DNA from: Gemmatimonadota bacterium
Lineage (GTDB): Bacteria; Gemmatimonadota; Gemmatimonadetes; Gemmatimonadales; Gemmatimonadaceae
NCBI GenBank assembly: GCA_020161135.1
Contig: JAIUOB010000007.1
Coordinates: 1-64,000 of the forward strand
Direction: 5' to 3'
DNA length: 64,000 bases
Shown here: positions 35,206 to 43,223 of the stretch, piece after piece
How positions within the stretch are numbered: the first letter of the stretch is position 1
Layout: every line of letters starts with the position of its first letter
Program-made: the position numbers and the translations under genes
Notes under the pieces: generated by a model
Told to the model about the DNA's origin: nothing
Seen by the model: the letters and a program-made list of their open reading frames with translations, nothing else
Databases searched by the model: none

Positions 35206-35272
35206 CGCACGATCCAACCCAGCGTGGGTTGTCGGGGTCTGATCATCGCCCTTTTCCTTCGTGGAGACGTTC

Positions 35273-37552
35273 ATGTCGTTCCGAGTCACTCGCCTCCTGG
35301 TCGCTGGCCTCTGCATGCCGGCGTGGCTGATGGCGCAGCCGGCTGCCACCGGCAAGCGCCCGATGACCTGGCTGGATGCGCAGTATCTGCGCAGCACCGG
35401 TTCTCTCGCGGTCTCGCCCGATGGGCGTCAGGTGCTCTACACCCTCACGACGCCGGACTGGAAGGAGGCGACGTCGCAGACCGACATCCATGTCGTGTCC
35501 ACCGATCGCGGGGTGGCGAGTGCGCGGCAGCTCACGTTCACCTCACAGAAGAACGAGACGCAGCCGCGCTGGGGCCCCGACGGCAGCTGGTTCGTGTTCG
35601 CGTCCAATCGCGAGGCACCGGCGACGAGCGCGAACCAGAACCAGCTCTTCCTCATGCGCGCCGACGGCGGCGAGGCGCGGCGCATCACGAGCGCGCGCGA
35701 GGGCATCTCGACCTTTGCCTTCTCCCGCGACGGACAGGCGCTGCTCTATCGCAGCGGCAAGGCCGGTCAGGAGCAGCTCTACAGTGTGCCCGTCGCGTCG
35801 ATCGTGCGGGCGGTCGTGCCGGAGTCGATGCCCGCCACGGCGCTCACGAAGCACGCCACCGGCATCGGCGAGTGGAAGCTCTCGCCCGACGGGAAGCGCG
35901 TGTACTTCCTGACGGTCGACACGGTCGACACCGACGAGCGCCTGCGTCGCGAGAAGCGGTTCACGGTGAACGTGCGCAACAGCGCGACGCCCACCGTGTC
36001 GCTCTGGGCGTTCGACCTGGCGATGCGCACGACCACGCGCATCACCGCGGATACGAGCGTGGCGGTCACCGGCTTCACGATCTCCCCGGACAGTCGGTGG
36101 ATCGGCTTCAACGCCGTACCCAACGACCGCTACAAGCGGAACATCACCGAAGAGGGGATCTACGCCGACGTCTACCTGCTGGACACGCAGGGCGGGGCGG
36201 TGGAGCGGCTCACGAACAACGCGGAGAACGGGGAGAGTGCCCTGAGCTTCTCCCCGGATTCGCGGACGATCGCCTTCTCCGGCTCCGACGACCTGTCGGC
36301 GTACAACATGAAGAACCGGCGCGTGTACGTACGTGACGTGGGTGCGCGCGGGCAGCCTTTCCGCAAGATCGGCGACCTCGACGGCGACGTGAGTGTCGGC
36401 TTCTGGAGCCCCGACGGCCGGACCATCTACTTCAATGAAGGGTGGCGTGCCACGCAGCAGCTCTTCGCGCTCGACGTCGCGAGCGGCAAGGTCACGCCGG
36501 TCACGTCGGTGCAGGGCGTGATTGCCGTCAACCAGGACCAGGACACCAAGCGCATCCTCTTCAATTACAACGACCCCACCACCACCGGCACACTCTTCAC
36601 GGTCTCGCAACTCAGCGACGTGACCGACCGCGGCAAGTGGACGCAGCTCACCGACCCGAACCCGTGGGTGCGCGAGCGCCTCTTGCTGGGCGACGAGAGT
36701 GAGTACACCTGGACGTCGAAGGACGGCAAGAAGGTGGGCGGCGTGCTGCTCAAGCCGGTCGGCTGGCAGCCCGGCAAGAAGTATCCGCTGCTCGTGGCCA
36801 TTCATGGCGGGCCGGCGGCGGCCGACCTGCTGAGCTTCAACGGCGGCTACGGCGCGCAGGTGTACGCCGGCGCCGGGTGGGTGGTGCTCATGCCCAACTA
36901 CCGTGGTTCGACCAACTACGGGGAGGCGCACAAGAACGGCATTGTCGGCAACTACTTCGCGCCCGGCTACGACGACATCATGACCGGCGTCGATGCGCTC
37001 ATCCGAGAGGGCATGGTCGACAGCACGAAGATGGGCGTGCTGGGCTGGAGCGCCGGCGGACACTGGAGCAACTGGATCCTCACGCACACGAATCGCTTCA
37101 AGGCGATCTCGAGCGGCGCGGGTACGTCGAACTGGATCTCGATGTACGCGCAGTCGGACGTGCAGCGGAACCGCCAGTACTACCTGGGCAACAAGCTCCC
37201 CTACGACGACTTCGACGCGTACTGGCGGCAGAGTCCCATTCGCTACATCCGCAACGCGAAGACGCCCACGATGATTCACGTGGTCGAAGGTGATCCGCGT
37301 GTGCCCAGCCCGCAGAGTGTCGAACTGCACATGGGGCTCAAGCGCGTCGGCGTGCCCACCGAGCTGTTCATGTACCCCGGGGCGTCCCACGGCATTCCGG
37401 ACGCCCGCAATCGTCTCGTGAAGAGCACCGCCGAGATGGCCTGGATGAACTACTGGGTGCTCGGCAGCGGCAAGAAGTTTTCGTGGCGCGAGGTCCTCGA
37501 GACACTCGAGGACCCGAAGGCAGAGAAGAAGGTCGAGATCAAGGGGCCCTGA
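35273..37552 (+). CDS. Secreted S9 prolyl-oligopeptidase family peptidase
   Basis: 759 residues with a signal peptide (MSFRVTRLLVAGLCMPAWLMAQ). The N-terminal ~450 residues are beta-propeller/WD-like repeats with PDG/PDS turns (VSPDGRQVLY, WGPDGSWFVF, ISPDSRWIGF, FSPDSRTIAF, WSPDGRTIYF). The C-terminal alpha/beta-hydrolase domain has IHGGPAAADLL, MPNYRGSTNYG, the nucleophile GWSAGGHWSNW (about 604), Asp in VVEGDPRVP (about 675) and His in GASHGIPD (about 707). ATG 35273 is used; a GTG at 35261 adds four residues. Likely cleaves peptides in the periplasm or outside. Stands alone, 67 bases after ilvD and convergent with the next gene. Confidence 0.9.
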   Translation: MSFRVTRLLVAGLCMPAWLMAQPAATGKRPMTWLDAQYLRSTGSLAVSPDGRQVLYTLTTPDWKEATSQTDIHVVSTDRGVASARQLTFTSQKNETQPRWGPDGSWFVFASNREAPATSANQNQLFLMRADGGEARRITSAREGISTFAFSRDGQALLYRSGKAGQEQLYSVPVASIVRAVVPESMPATALTKHATGIGEWKLSPDGKRVYFLTVDTVDTDERLRREKRFTVNVRNSATPTVSLWAFDLAMRTTTRITADTSVAVTGFTISPDSRWIGFNAVPNDRYKRNITEEGIYADVYLLDTQGGAVERLTNNAENGESALSFSPDSRTIAFSGSDDLSAYNMKNRRVYVRDVGARGQPFRKIGDLDGDVSVGFWSPDGRTIYFNEGWRATQQLFALDVASGKVTPVTSVQGVIAVNQDQDTKRILFNYNDPTTTGTLFTVSQLSDVTDRGKWTQLTDPNPWVRERLLLGDESEYTWTSKDGKKVGGVLLKPVGWQPGKKYPLLVAIHGGPAAADLLSFNGGYGAQVYAGAGWVVLMPNYRGSTNYGEAHKNGIVGNYFAPGYDDIMTGVDALIREGMVDSTKMGVLGWSAGGHWSNWILTHTNRFKAISSGAGTSNWISMYAQSDVQRNRQYYLGNKLPYDDFDAYWRQSPIRYIRNAKTPTMIHVVEGDPRVPSPQSVELHMGLKRVGVPTELFMYPGASHGIPDARNRLVKSTAEMAWMNYWVLGSGKKFSWREVLETLEDPKAEKKVEIKGP

Positions 37553-37566
37553 GCGGCCCCGACGGA

Positions 37567-37603
37567 CCGGTCTCGCTGCGCGGTCAGCCGACGGCGAGAC
37601 CGG
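37567..37603. terminator. Hairpin between convergent S9 peptidase and hypothetical gene
   Basis: CCGGTCTCGC (37567-37576) is perfectly complementary to 37594-37603 with a 17-base loop. It lies 14 bases after the S9 stop and covers the last codons of the reverse-strand gene. There is no T-run, so a bidirectional terminator is only probable. Confidence 0.4.
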
Positions 37604-38030
37604 GGAGCGGCGTGGGCGTGGCGAGTGCCTCCTGCACGGCCAGCAGGACTGCCGTGGGGAGCGGCGCGGCGCCCGCACGGCGCGCGGCCTCGACCACCAT
37701 GGAGAGCGCACGCGCCTGCGCGGCGTACGCCGCCAGCAGCGCGCCACCGGCGCCGGGGATGGCCACGATGTCCTGTGCCAGATCGTCGAGCTGCCGCGCC
37801 AGCGCCGGCGTGGCCGCCGAGAGGGAGGCCGCCACCGTGGCGGCCGACGGCTCGGAGCTGGCCGCCGCGGTACGACGGTTGCGCACCACGCGCGCCGGCG
37901 CCGGGGAGGGGGCCGCTCCGCCGGAGGTGCCGGGGTAGGTGGCCGGGGCGAGCGCTTCCTGAACGGCCGGGTTCGATGCTGCCAGCACGGCCAAACGACG
38001 CCGTGCCACCTCTGACGACTCAAATCCCAC
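37584..38030 (-). CDS. Hypothetical Ala/Pro-rich protein
   Basis: 148 residues, not recognised. No signal or membrane segment. Low-complexity middle (PATYPGTSGGAAPSPAPARVV) then a helical Ala-rich part. The phrase AVQEALA occurs near the N-terminus (NPAVQEALAPAT) and again near the C-terminus (LLAVQEALATPT). GTG 38030 is supported by a GGAG seven bases upstream on the reverse strand. It diverges from the 38333 gene, with which it might form a functional pair. Confidence 0.55.
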   Translation of the reverse strand: MGFESSEVARRRLAVLAASNPAVQEALAPATYPGTSGGAAPSPAPARVVRNRRTAAASSEPSAATVAASLSAATPALARQLDDLAQDIVAIPGAGGALLAAYAAQARALSMVVEAARRAGAAPLPTAVLLAVQEALATPTPLPGLAVG

Positions 38031-38332
38031 GTCTGGTCTCCGGAAATGATCGGCGATCTGCGGCGGGCAGTTGCGACTGCCCTCTTGACAGATCCCGACC
38101 TGTTACATAAATGCGACAGTGAAAGCGACGCAGCTCCGATGGAAACGGCGCATGTTCTGGCCGGACAGGGGCTTGCGTGGTGGCGCGAAGGCGGCGGCGT
38201 CGGCGCTCAGGGCGCGGATCGTCGGCGCCGAGTTCGTTCGAACGTCAGTGAGAAGCTCTGGGACCTGACTGGCCGCCACGTGGGGTGGCCAGCGGGGCGG
38301 TTCGGCTGGTGCCCATCGCGGGAGCAGGCTGG
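38031..38332 (+). promoter_or_regulatory. 302-base divergent gap with a TTGACA promoter candidate
   Basis: TTGACA at 38085-38090, a 17-base spacer and TAAATG at 38108-38113 could drive the forward gene at 38333; the local sequence (about 38085-38125) is AT-richer than its surroundings. The remaining gap shows no repeat or RNA. A 96-codon forward frame (38046-38336) spans it but starts upstream of this promoter and has weak coding character, so I do not call it. Confidence 0.35.
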
Positions 38333-39274
38333 ATGAACGTCCTCACCCCAGCGGTCGAGCGGGATCTCGTTGCGCGTGATCTGGCGGCCTTGGCCCGCGT
38401 CACGCTCGACGAGCATTGGGCCGTCGCCGCCATTCCCCCCGAGCGTCGCACACTGCTGCTCGAGCGAGCCGACGCGGCGGCGCTGCGCCCCGGCGACGGA
38501 CTGGGTGAGCCGATCGCCGATGGCCTCGCGCTGCTGGGCACCGCCTACGAGCTCGCCGCCCTGAGCCAGCTTGAGGCGGCCCTCCAACCGGTCGCCTCGG
38601 CCGCCCGTGACCTGGCCCAGGCCGTGCTCTCGCTGGGGGCGGCGCGCGCCTTCCGCTGCGCGGCGGCCCTGCGCCCACCCCTCGATGATGGGGAGTCCGC
38701 CATCAAGTGGGCGCTCCGCCTCGGCGCGCTGGCGCTCGTGTCCCGACAGACGGATGCCTACGTCCGCTGGTGGGAGGTCCGGGCCCAGGTGGCCGATGTA
38801 GTGCGACGGGCCGCCAGCCAACTCGACGCTGAGCCGTGGGAGGGGTACGCCCGCGGGACGCTGTGGATGTCCTGGCTGGGACTGCTGGGAGCTCCCATCG
38901 CCACGGCGCCCGAGCATGCCGCCGACGACCTGCCGACCATCACAACCACGCGGAGCCGACTGGCGGCCTTCCGTGAGCGCCGTGCCGAGCATGAGCCGCC
39001 CGGCGACGGGCCCGTGCTGAATGCGGCCGCCCTGCGAGCCCGCATGACCGAGTTCGCGATTCGTCACCTCGCGGACGCGACGGAACTGCTGACCGTCGCG
39101 GTGCTGCGACGGACGCTCCCCGACGTCTCCGCGGAGTTCAAGCTGCACTTGAGCGCGGCGCGCTCCGCCATGGCGGGCGATCACGGACAGGACGTGCTGC
39201 TGGCGTGGTTGCAGGCAGCCGGCGTTACGCTGGCTGGCGGTGTGACCGCGCAGCTCGAACTCCCAGGATTGTAG
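38333..39274 (+). CDS. Hypothetical helical protein
   Basis: 313 residues, predominantly alpha-helical by composition, with no signal, membrane segment or motif I recognise. Regions rich in Leu/Ala heptad-like helices: LVARDLAALARVTLDEHW, LALLGTAYELAALSQLEAAL, ALRLGALALVSRQTDAYVRWWEVRAQVADVV, LLTVAVLRRTLP. ATG 38333 is preferred over a GTG at 38285 (16 residues longer). Its end overlaps the convergent reverse gene by 50 bases. Codon usage is strongly GC-third-position, as in neighbouring real genes, which supports coding. Confidence 0.6.
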   Translation: MNVLTPAVERDLVARDLAALARVTLDEHWAVAAIPPERRTLLLERADAAALRPGDGLGEPIADGLALLGTAYELAALSQLEAALQPVASAARDLAQAVLSLGAARAFRCAAALRPPLDDGESAIKWALRLGALALVSRQTDAYVRWWEVRAQVADVVRRAASQLDAEPWEGYARGTLWMSWLGLLGAPIATAPEHAADDLPTITTTRSRLAAFRERRAEHEPPGDGPVLNAAALRARMTEFAIRHLADATELLTVAVLRRTLPDVSAEFKLHLSAARSAMAGDHGQDVLLAWLQAAGVTLAGGVTAQLELPGL

Positions 39275-39632
39275 TCCGGCGACGCCCCGTGGCGCCCGCC
39301 TTGCCGCGCGGGCCGCGCCAGACGCGGTACACCTGACGCCCCGTGGTGCCGAAGGGGAATGCCACGCGGCCACCGCCCATGGGCAGGATGTCCGCCAGCA
39401 GGGCGCCCAGCGCGAGGCGATCGGCCTCGCTCATGTCCGTGGCCGTGTCGATGCCGGCGTCCATGGCAAACCAGCGCTCTCCCGCGGTGCCGGAGGCACG
39501 CAGGAGGTAGCGGTCGTCGTCGGCCCAGAAGGCCTCGAGGGTCTCCCCCTCCGCCGCGATGTGTACAGGCAGGCTTGTGATGGGGGCGGGCTCCATCTGG
39601 CCAACCGGTGCGTCGCAGGGGACAACGTGCAT
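39225..39632 (-). CDS. Hypothetical small protein
   Basis: 135 residues from the ATG at 39632; a longer frame to 39734 is open but its extra residues are Arg-rich and non-conserved in style. The central part looks like a compact alpha/beta domain (SLPVHIAAEGETLEAFWADDDRYLLRAS; ERWFAMDAGIDTATDMSEADRLALGALLADILPMGGGRVAFPFGTTGRQVYRVW), then an Arg-rich tail overlapping the end of the forward 38333 gene. No family recognised and no clear Shine-Dalgarno, so moderate confidence. Confidence 0.5.
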   Translation of the reverse strand: MHVVPCDAPVGQMEPAPITSLPVHIAAEGETLEAFWADDDRYLLRASGTAGERWFAMDAGIDTATDMSEADRLALGALLADILPMGGGRVAFPFGTTGRQVYRVWRGPRGKAGATGRRRTTILGVRAARSHRQPA

Positions 39633-40072
39633 GGAGGGATTCCGTGAGGAGGCAGGATCGTGACAGCGCGTCGTGGAGGCCGGGTTCCGGCGGCGACGGG
39701 CGGGGATGTTATGACGATCCGCGCGTCCACGCAATACAGGGGAGGTGAGCTAAGTTGTTGACATACTTGTGTATAGCTGTTGAAAGCGGTGTGGATAACC
39801 CGGTAAGTACCGCTGCGGTGGACGAATCCGGCATCGCCCTTTGTGGATAAGACCGTCTGTGAGCGGGTCGATCTTTGGGGTTCCGGACGGCAGTTTCTCC
39901 ACACTAGGGAGAATCACAAACATGCTCATTGCTTGTTTGCTCACACTTCTCACGGGCGGTCGAAAGAGCTGCGCGCGCTGCAACTCGCCATGGCGGTGCG
40001 CGCGTTCCTGTCCCATTCTCCCGAACCGCGTCCCCCTCGAATTTCCTTGGCCCGCACCAGGAGCCCTCGCAC
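39633..40072. promoter_or_regulatory. 440-base gap with a cluster of DnaA-box-like sites; operon leader
   Basis: TGTGGATAA (reverse complement TTATCCACA, the consensus DnaA box) occurs at 39790-39798 and 39842-39850, same orientation, 52 bases apart. TGTGTATAG at 39768-39776 differs from the TGTGNATAA pattern at one base, and TTCTCCACA at 39895-39903 is a one-mismatch box in the opposite direction. The stretch 39748-39786 is clearly AT-richer than the surroundings and includes TTGACA (39758). This could be a chromosomal origin or a DnaA-controlled promoter. The remainder is the leader of the ATP-grasp operon, with an AGGAG at about 40059-40063. No gene is supported in the gap; dnaA is not in the window. 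Confidence 0.5.
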
Positions 40073-41038
40073 GTGTCCATCGATCCCCGGATCGGCCTGC
40101 TCGTCGGCAGGGAATGGTCCTTCCCCCCGGCCTTCCTCGAGGCTGTCGCCCGTCGCCAGAGCGGCGTGAAGGCGGACTTCATCTCGCTCGACGCCACCCG
40201 GATGGCGCAGGCGGTGCCCTACACGCTCATCATCGACCGCATTTCGCATGAGGTCGGCTTCTACCGCACCTTCCTCAAGCACGCCACGCGGATGGGGGTG
40301 ACGGTGGTCAACAACCCCTTCATGTGGTCGGCCGACGACAAGTTCTACGACGCGACCCTGGCCGTGCAGCACGGGGTGGCGCACCCGAAGACCATGGTGC
40401 TCCCCAACAAGGACTACATCCCGGGGATCTCCCATGAGGAGTCGCTGCGCAACCTGGCCTTCCCCATGGGATGGGACGCCGTGGCCGACTATATCGGCTT
40501 CCCGTGCATCCTGAAGGACGCGCACGGCGGCGGCTGGCGCGACGTGTACGTCTGCAACTCGATGCAGGAGCTGCTGCACCACTACAACAACAGCGGCCTG
40601 CTGACGATGGTGGTGCAGGAGTTCATCAACTGGGAGGGGTACGTCCGGTGCATGGTGCTGGGCCGCGACCAGGTGCTCCCCATGCCGTACGACCCGAAGC
40701 AGCGGCGGTACGTGCCCGACCCGGGGTACCTCTCGCCGGAGCTCGAGGCCCGTTGCATCCGCGACGCGCTGACGCTGTGTCGCGCGCTGGGCTACGACAT
40801 GAACACGGTCGAGTTCGCGATCCGGGACGGCATTCCGTATGCCATCGACTTCATGAATCCGGCGCCGGACATGGACATCAATTCCCTCACCCCGACCTAC
40901 TTCGCGTGGGTGGTGGAGCACATGGCCGACCTCGCCATCCGGCTTGCCACCGCGCCTCGGCCCGCCCTGACCGAGGGCCCACCGATTGGCGGCGGTGCCG
41001 TCGGGGGCGCGTCGTCGCCTGCGGCCCCGAAGACCTGA
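40073..41038 (+). CDS. ATP-grasp domain protein (first gene of ligase operon)
   Basis: 321-residue cytoplasmic protein. The N-terminal ~100 residues (MSIDPRIGLLVGREWSFPPAF ... LIIDRISHEVGFYRTFLKHA) look like a pre-ATP-grasp alpha/beta domain; residues ~105-290 an ATP-grasp fold: PKTMVLPNKDY, ILKDAHGGGWRDVYVC (nucleotide-binding Lys and Gly-rich loop, about 150), VVQEFINWEGYVRCMVLG, and the metal-binding end VEFAIRDGIPYAIDFMNPAPDMD (Glu/Asp/Asn, about 255-275). Such enzymes join a carboxylate and an amine or thiol via acyl-phosphate. GTG 40073 is selected because AGGAG lies nine bases upstream. It heads a four-gene operon with a second ATP-grasp, a C26 hydrolase and a GCS2 ligase. Substrates unknown. 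Confidence 0.85.
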   Translation: MSIDPRIGLLVGREWSFPPAFLEAVARRQSGVKADFISLDATRMAQAVPYTLIIDRISHEVGFYRTFLKHATRMGVTVVNNPFMWSADDKFYDATLAVQHGVAHPKTMVLPNKDYIPGISHEESLRNLAFPMGWDAVADYIGFPCILKDAHGGGWRDVYVCNSMQELLHHYNNSGLLTMVVQEFINWEGYVRCMVLGRDQVLPMPYDPKQRRYVPDPGYLSPELEARCIRDALTLCRALGYDMNTVEFAIRDGIPYAIDFMNPAPDMDINSLTPTYFAWVVEHMADLAIRLATAPRPALTEGPPIGGGAVGGASSPAAPKT

Positions 41039-41055
41039 CGCCCCGGACGAATCAC

Positions 41056-42426
41056 ATGGCTGCGATGTCCACAGAGAGTGCGGTCGCGCGCTATCACGAG
41101 CTGCTCACCGACGAGACCCTGGCCCAGGGGTCTGCCGAGGTGCTCGATCAGCAGCTACGCGCACAGGGGCTGTTCTTCGGCGACCGTCCACTGTGCAGTG
41201 TGCTGCGTCCGCGGTTCCTCACGCTCGCGCAGTATCGGACGGTGGCGCGCGCGTCGTCGCTGGTGGGTGTAGCGTTCGAGCGGGTGCGCGTGGCCGCGAT
41301 GACCGACGCCGCGCTCCGGGCCCAGTTCGGCCTGACCGCATGGGAGGAGCAGCTCGTGCACGCCGACCCGGGCTTTGCCGCCGCGAGCCCGACGTCGCGC
41401 CTCGACGCCTTCTATGCCGACGGCCCCGACGGGGCAGGGCTGCGCTTCACGGAGTACAACGCGGAGACGCCAGCCGGAGCGGCCTACAACGACGCCCTGT
41501 CGCGCGCCTTTCTCGCCCTGCCGGTCATGCAGGCGTTCACCGCGTCGCACGTGTCGCTGCCCATTCCCGCGGCAGCGTCGGTGGTGGACGTGCTGCTGCA
41601 GGCGTTCCACGCCTGGCGCGGCGTCCACGAGGCGCCCCGCACGGTCATCCTGGACTGGAAGGAGGTGCCCACGTACAGCGAGTTCGTGCTGTACGAGCGG
41701 GAGTTCGAGGCGCGTGGGTTGCCCGTGTGGATTGGCGATCCGCGTGATGCGACGTACGAGGGCGGTGTGCTGCGCGTCGCCGGCGAGCCGGTCACGCTCA
41801 TCTACAAGCGCGTGCTCATCGACGAGCTGGTAACGCGTGAGGGGCTCGATTCGCCCGTGGTGCGAGCTGTGAAAGAAGGTGCGGTGTGCATGGTCAACCC
41901 GTTTCGCTGCAAGCTCTTGCACAAGAAGGCCTCACTTGCCGTGGTGAGTGACGAGCGGCAGGCCTCGCTGTTGTCGGCGGAGCAGCGGGCGGCGGTCGTA
42001 CGCCATGTGCCGTGGACCCGGGTGGTCGAGGAGCGTCGTACCGAGCACGATGGCGCGTCGGTCGACCTGCTGCCGTTCATCGCCGAAAACCGCGAGCGCC
42101 TCGTGCTCAAGCCGAACGACGAGTACGGCGGCAAGGGGATCGTCCTCGGGTGGACGGTGGACGATGCGACGTGGCAGCAGGCCATCGGCACAGCCCTTGC
42201 CGAACCGTATATCGTGCAGGAGCGCGTGGAGATCCCGAGTGAGCCATGGCCGGCGTGGGTCGATGGACGTCTTCACGTCGGGGAGCGGATGCTGGACACC
42301 GCACCGTTCCTCGCGAATGGGGTGACGGTCAACGGCTGCCTCACCCGCATTGCCACGGATCCGCTCCTGAACGTCACGGCGGGTGGTGGTTCGAACGTGC
42401 CCACCTTCCTCGTCGAGGAGCGTTGA
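41056..42426 (+). CDS. Circularly permuted ATP-grasp protein
   Basis: 456 residues, of the circularly permuted ATP-grasp/glutathionylspermidine-synthase-like type. Seen: FTEYNAETPAGAAYNDALSRAFLAL (about 137), a VILDWKEVPTYSEFVLYEREFEARG strand-helix, TLIYKRVLIDELV, VNPFRCKLLHKKASLAVVSDE, and ATP-binding VLKPNDEYGGKGIVLGW (Lys and Gly-loop, about 350), PYIVQERVEIP, and terminal GCLTRIATDPLLNVTAGGGSNVPTF. ATG 41056, 17 bases after the first ATP-grasp; ATG 41065 is an alternative. Its stop overlaps the next start (TGATG). Peptide-bond or amide ligase activity is inferred from fold and context. Confidence 0.83.
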   Translation: MAAMSTESAVARYHELLTDETLAQGSAEVLDQQLRAQGLFFGDRPLCSVLRPRFLTLAQYRTVARASSLVGVAFERVRVAAMTDAALRAQFGLTAWEEQLVHADPGFAAASPTSRLDAFYADGPDGAGLRFTEYNAETPAGAAYNDALSRAFLALPVMQAFTASHVSLPIPAAASVVDVLLQAFHAWRGVHEAPRTVILDWKEVPTYSEFVLYEREFEARGLPVWIGDPRDATYEGGVLRVAGEPVTLIYKRVLIDELVTREGLDSPVVRAVKEGAVCMVNPFRCKLLHKKASLAVVSDERQASLLSAEQRAAVVRHVPWTRVVEERRTEHDGASVDLLPFIAENRERLVLKPNDEYGGKGIVLGWTVDDATWQQAIGTALAEPYIVQERVEIPSEPWPAWVDGRLHVGERMLDTAPFLANGVTVNGCLTRIATDPLLNVTAGGGSNVPTFLVEER

Positions 42427-43223
42427 TGTCGTCCCTGTACCGCCCGGTCATCGGGCTGACCACGCAGACCCTGCACTCCATCGACGGCATTCCGCCGGCG
42501 TTGCCCGCGTCGTGGGTCATGAACCAGCGGTATTTCCTGGCGGCGACCATGGTGGGCGCCGTGCCGTGGATGATTCCGCTGCTGGATGACGACCTGCACA
42601 CCCTGCGCGAGATCTACGAGCGGCTGGACGGCCTGCTCATCCCCGGCGGTGTGGATATCGACCCGAAGCAGTACGGCGAGGCGGTGCGCCCCGAGTGCGG
42701 CAATCTCGACCCTGCGCGCGATCGCGTGGAGCTGCAGCTCGCGCGGTGGGCGATGGCCGACGGCAAGCCCATCCTCGGCTTGTGCCGCGGGCACCAGATC
42801 ATCAACGTGGCGTCGGGCGGCACGATGTGGCAGGACCTCGCCTCACAAAACCCAACGTTCCACAAGCACGACTTCTTCCCGACGGCTGGCTTTGAGCGCG
42901 ATCATATCGCGCACGAGGTGGATGTGCTGCCGGGATCTCGCCTGTCACAATTGCTCGAATCCACACGGGTCGGTGTGAACAGCATGCACCATCAGGGCAT
43001 CCGCACGCTCGGCCGAGATCTGCTGGCGTCGGCGACGGCGGATGACGGCCTCATCGAAGCCATCGAGGGCACCGGCGACGGCTTCTGCGTGGGCGTGCAG
43101 TGGCACCCGGAAGTGTTCGAGATGACCGATCCACACACCCGTCACCTGTTCGGCGGGTTCATCCGGGCGGCCCAGGAGTGGGCGGCAGCCAACACAGCAT
43201 CCCGCGTCAGCGTGGGGGGATAA
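42426..43223 (+). CDS. Gamma-glutamyl hydrolase-like class I amidotransferase (peptidase C26)
   Basis: 265 residues of the PuuD/gamma-glutamyl-gamma-aminobutyrate hydrolase family. Catalytic Cys in PILGLCRGHQIINVASGG (about 120), His/Glu in VGVQWHPEVFEMTD (about 224-226), and LDGLLIPGGVDIDPKQYGE near residue 75. Family members remove a gamma-glutamyl group from a protected amine. It overlaps genes on both sides by a single base (TGATG at 42424-42428, TAATG at 43221-43225), so the three are tightly co-translated. In this context it most likely hydrolyses a gamma-glutamyl intermediate made by a neighbouring ligase, as PuuA/PuuD do for putrescine; this is inference. Confidence 0.88.
   Translation: MSSLYRPVIGLTTQTLHSIDGIPPALPASWVMNQRYFLAATMVGAVPWMIPLLDDDLHTLREIYERLDGLLIPGGVDIDPKQYGEAVRPECGNLDPARDRVELQLARWAMADGKPILGLCRGHQIINVASGGTMWQDLASQNPTFHKHDFFPTAGFERDHIAHEVDVLPGSRLSQLLESTRVGVNSMHHQGIRTLGRDLLASATADDGLIEAIEGTGDGFCVGVQWHPEVFEMTDPHTRHLFGGFIRAAQEWAAANTASRVSVGG

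Noticed and set aside
38046..38336. 96-codon forward frame ending in ATGA overlap with the 38333 gene
   Set aside because: It begins before the likely promoter at 38085, contains that promoter, and has weaker GC-third-position bias than neighbours. The overlap may be chance.
39758..39786. Complete sigma70 promoter using TTGACA at 39758
   Set aside because: No -10-like hexamer lies at 15-19 bases; the TATAGC found is only about 10 bases away.
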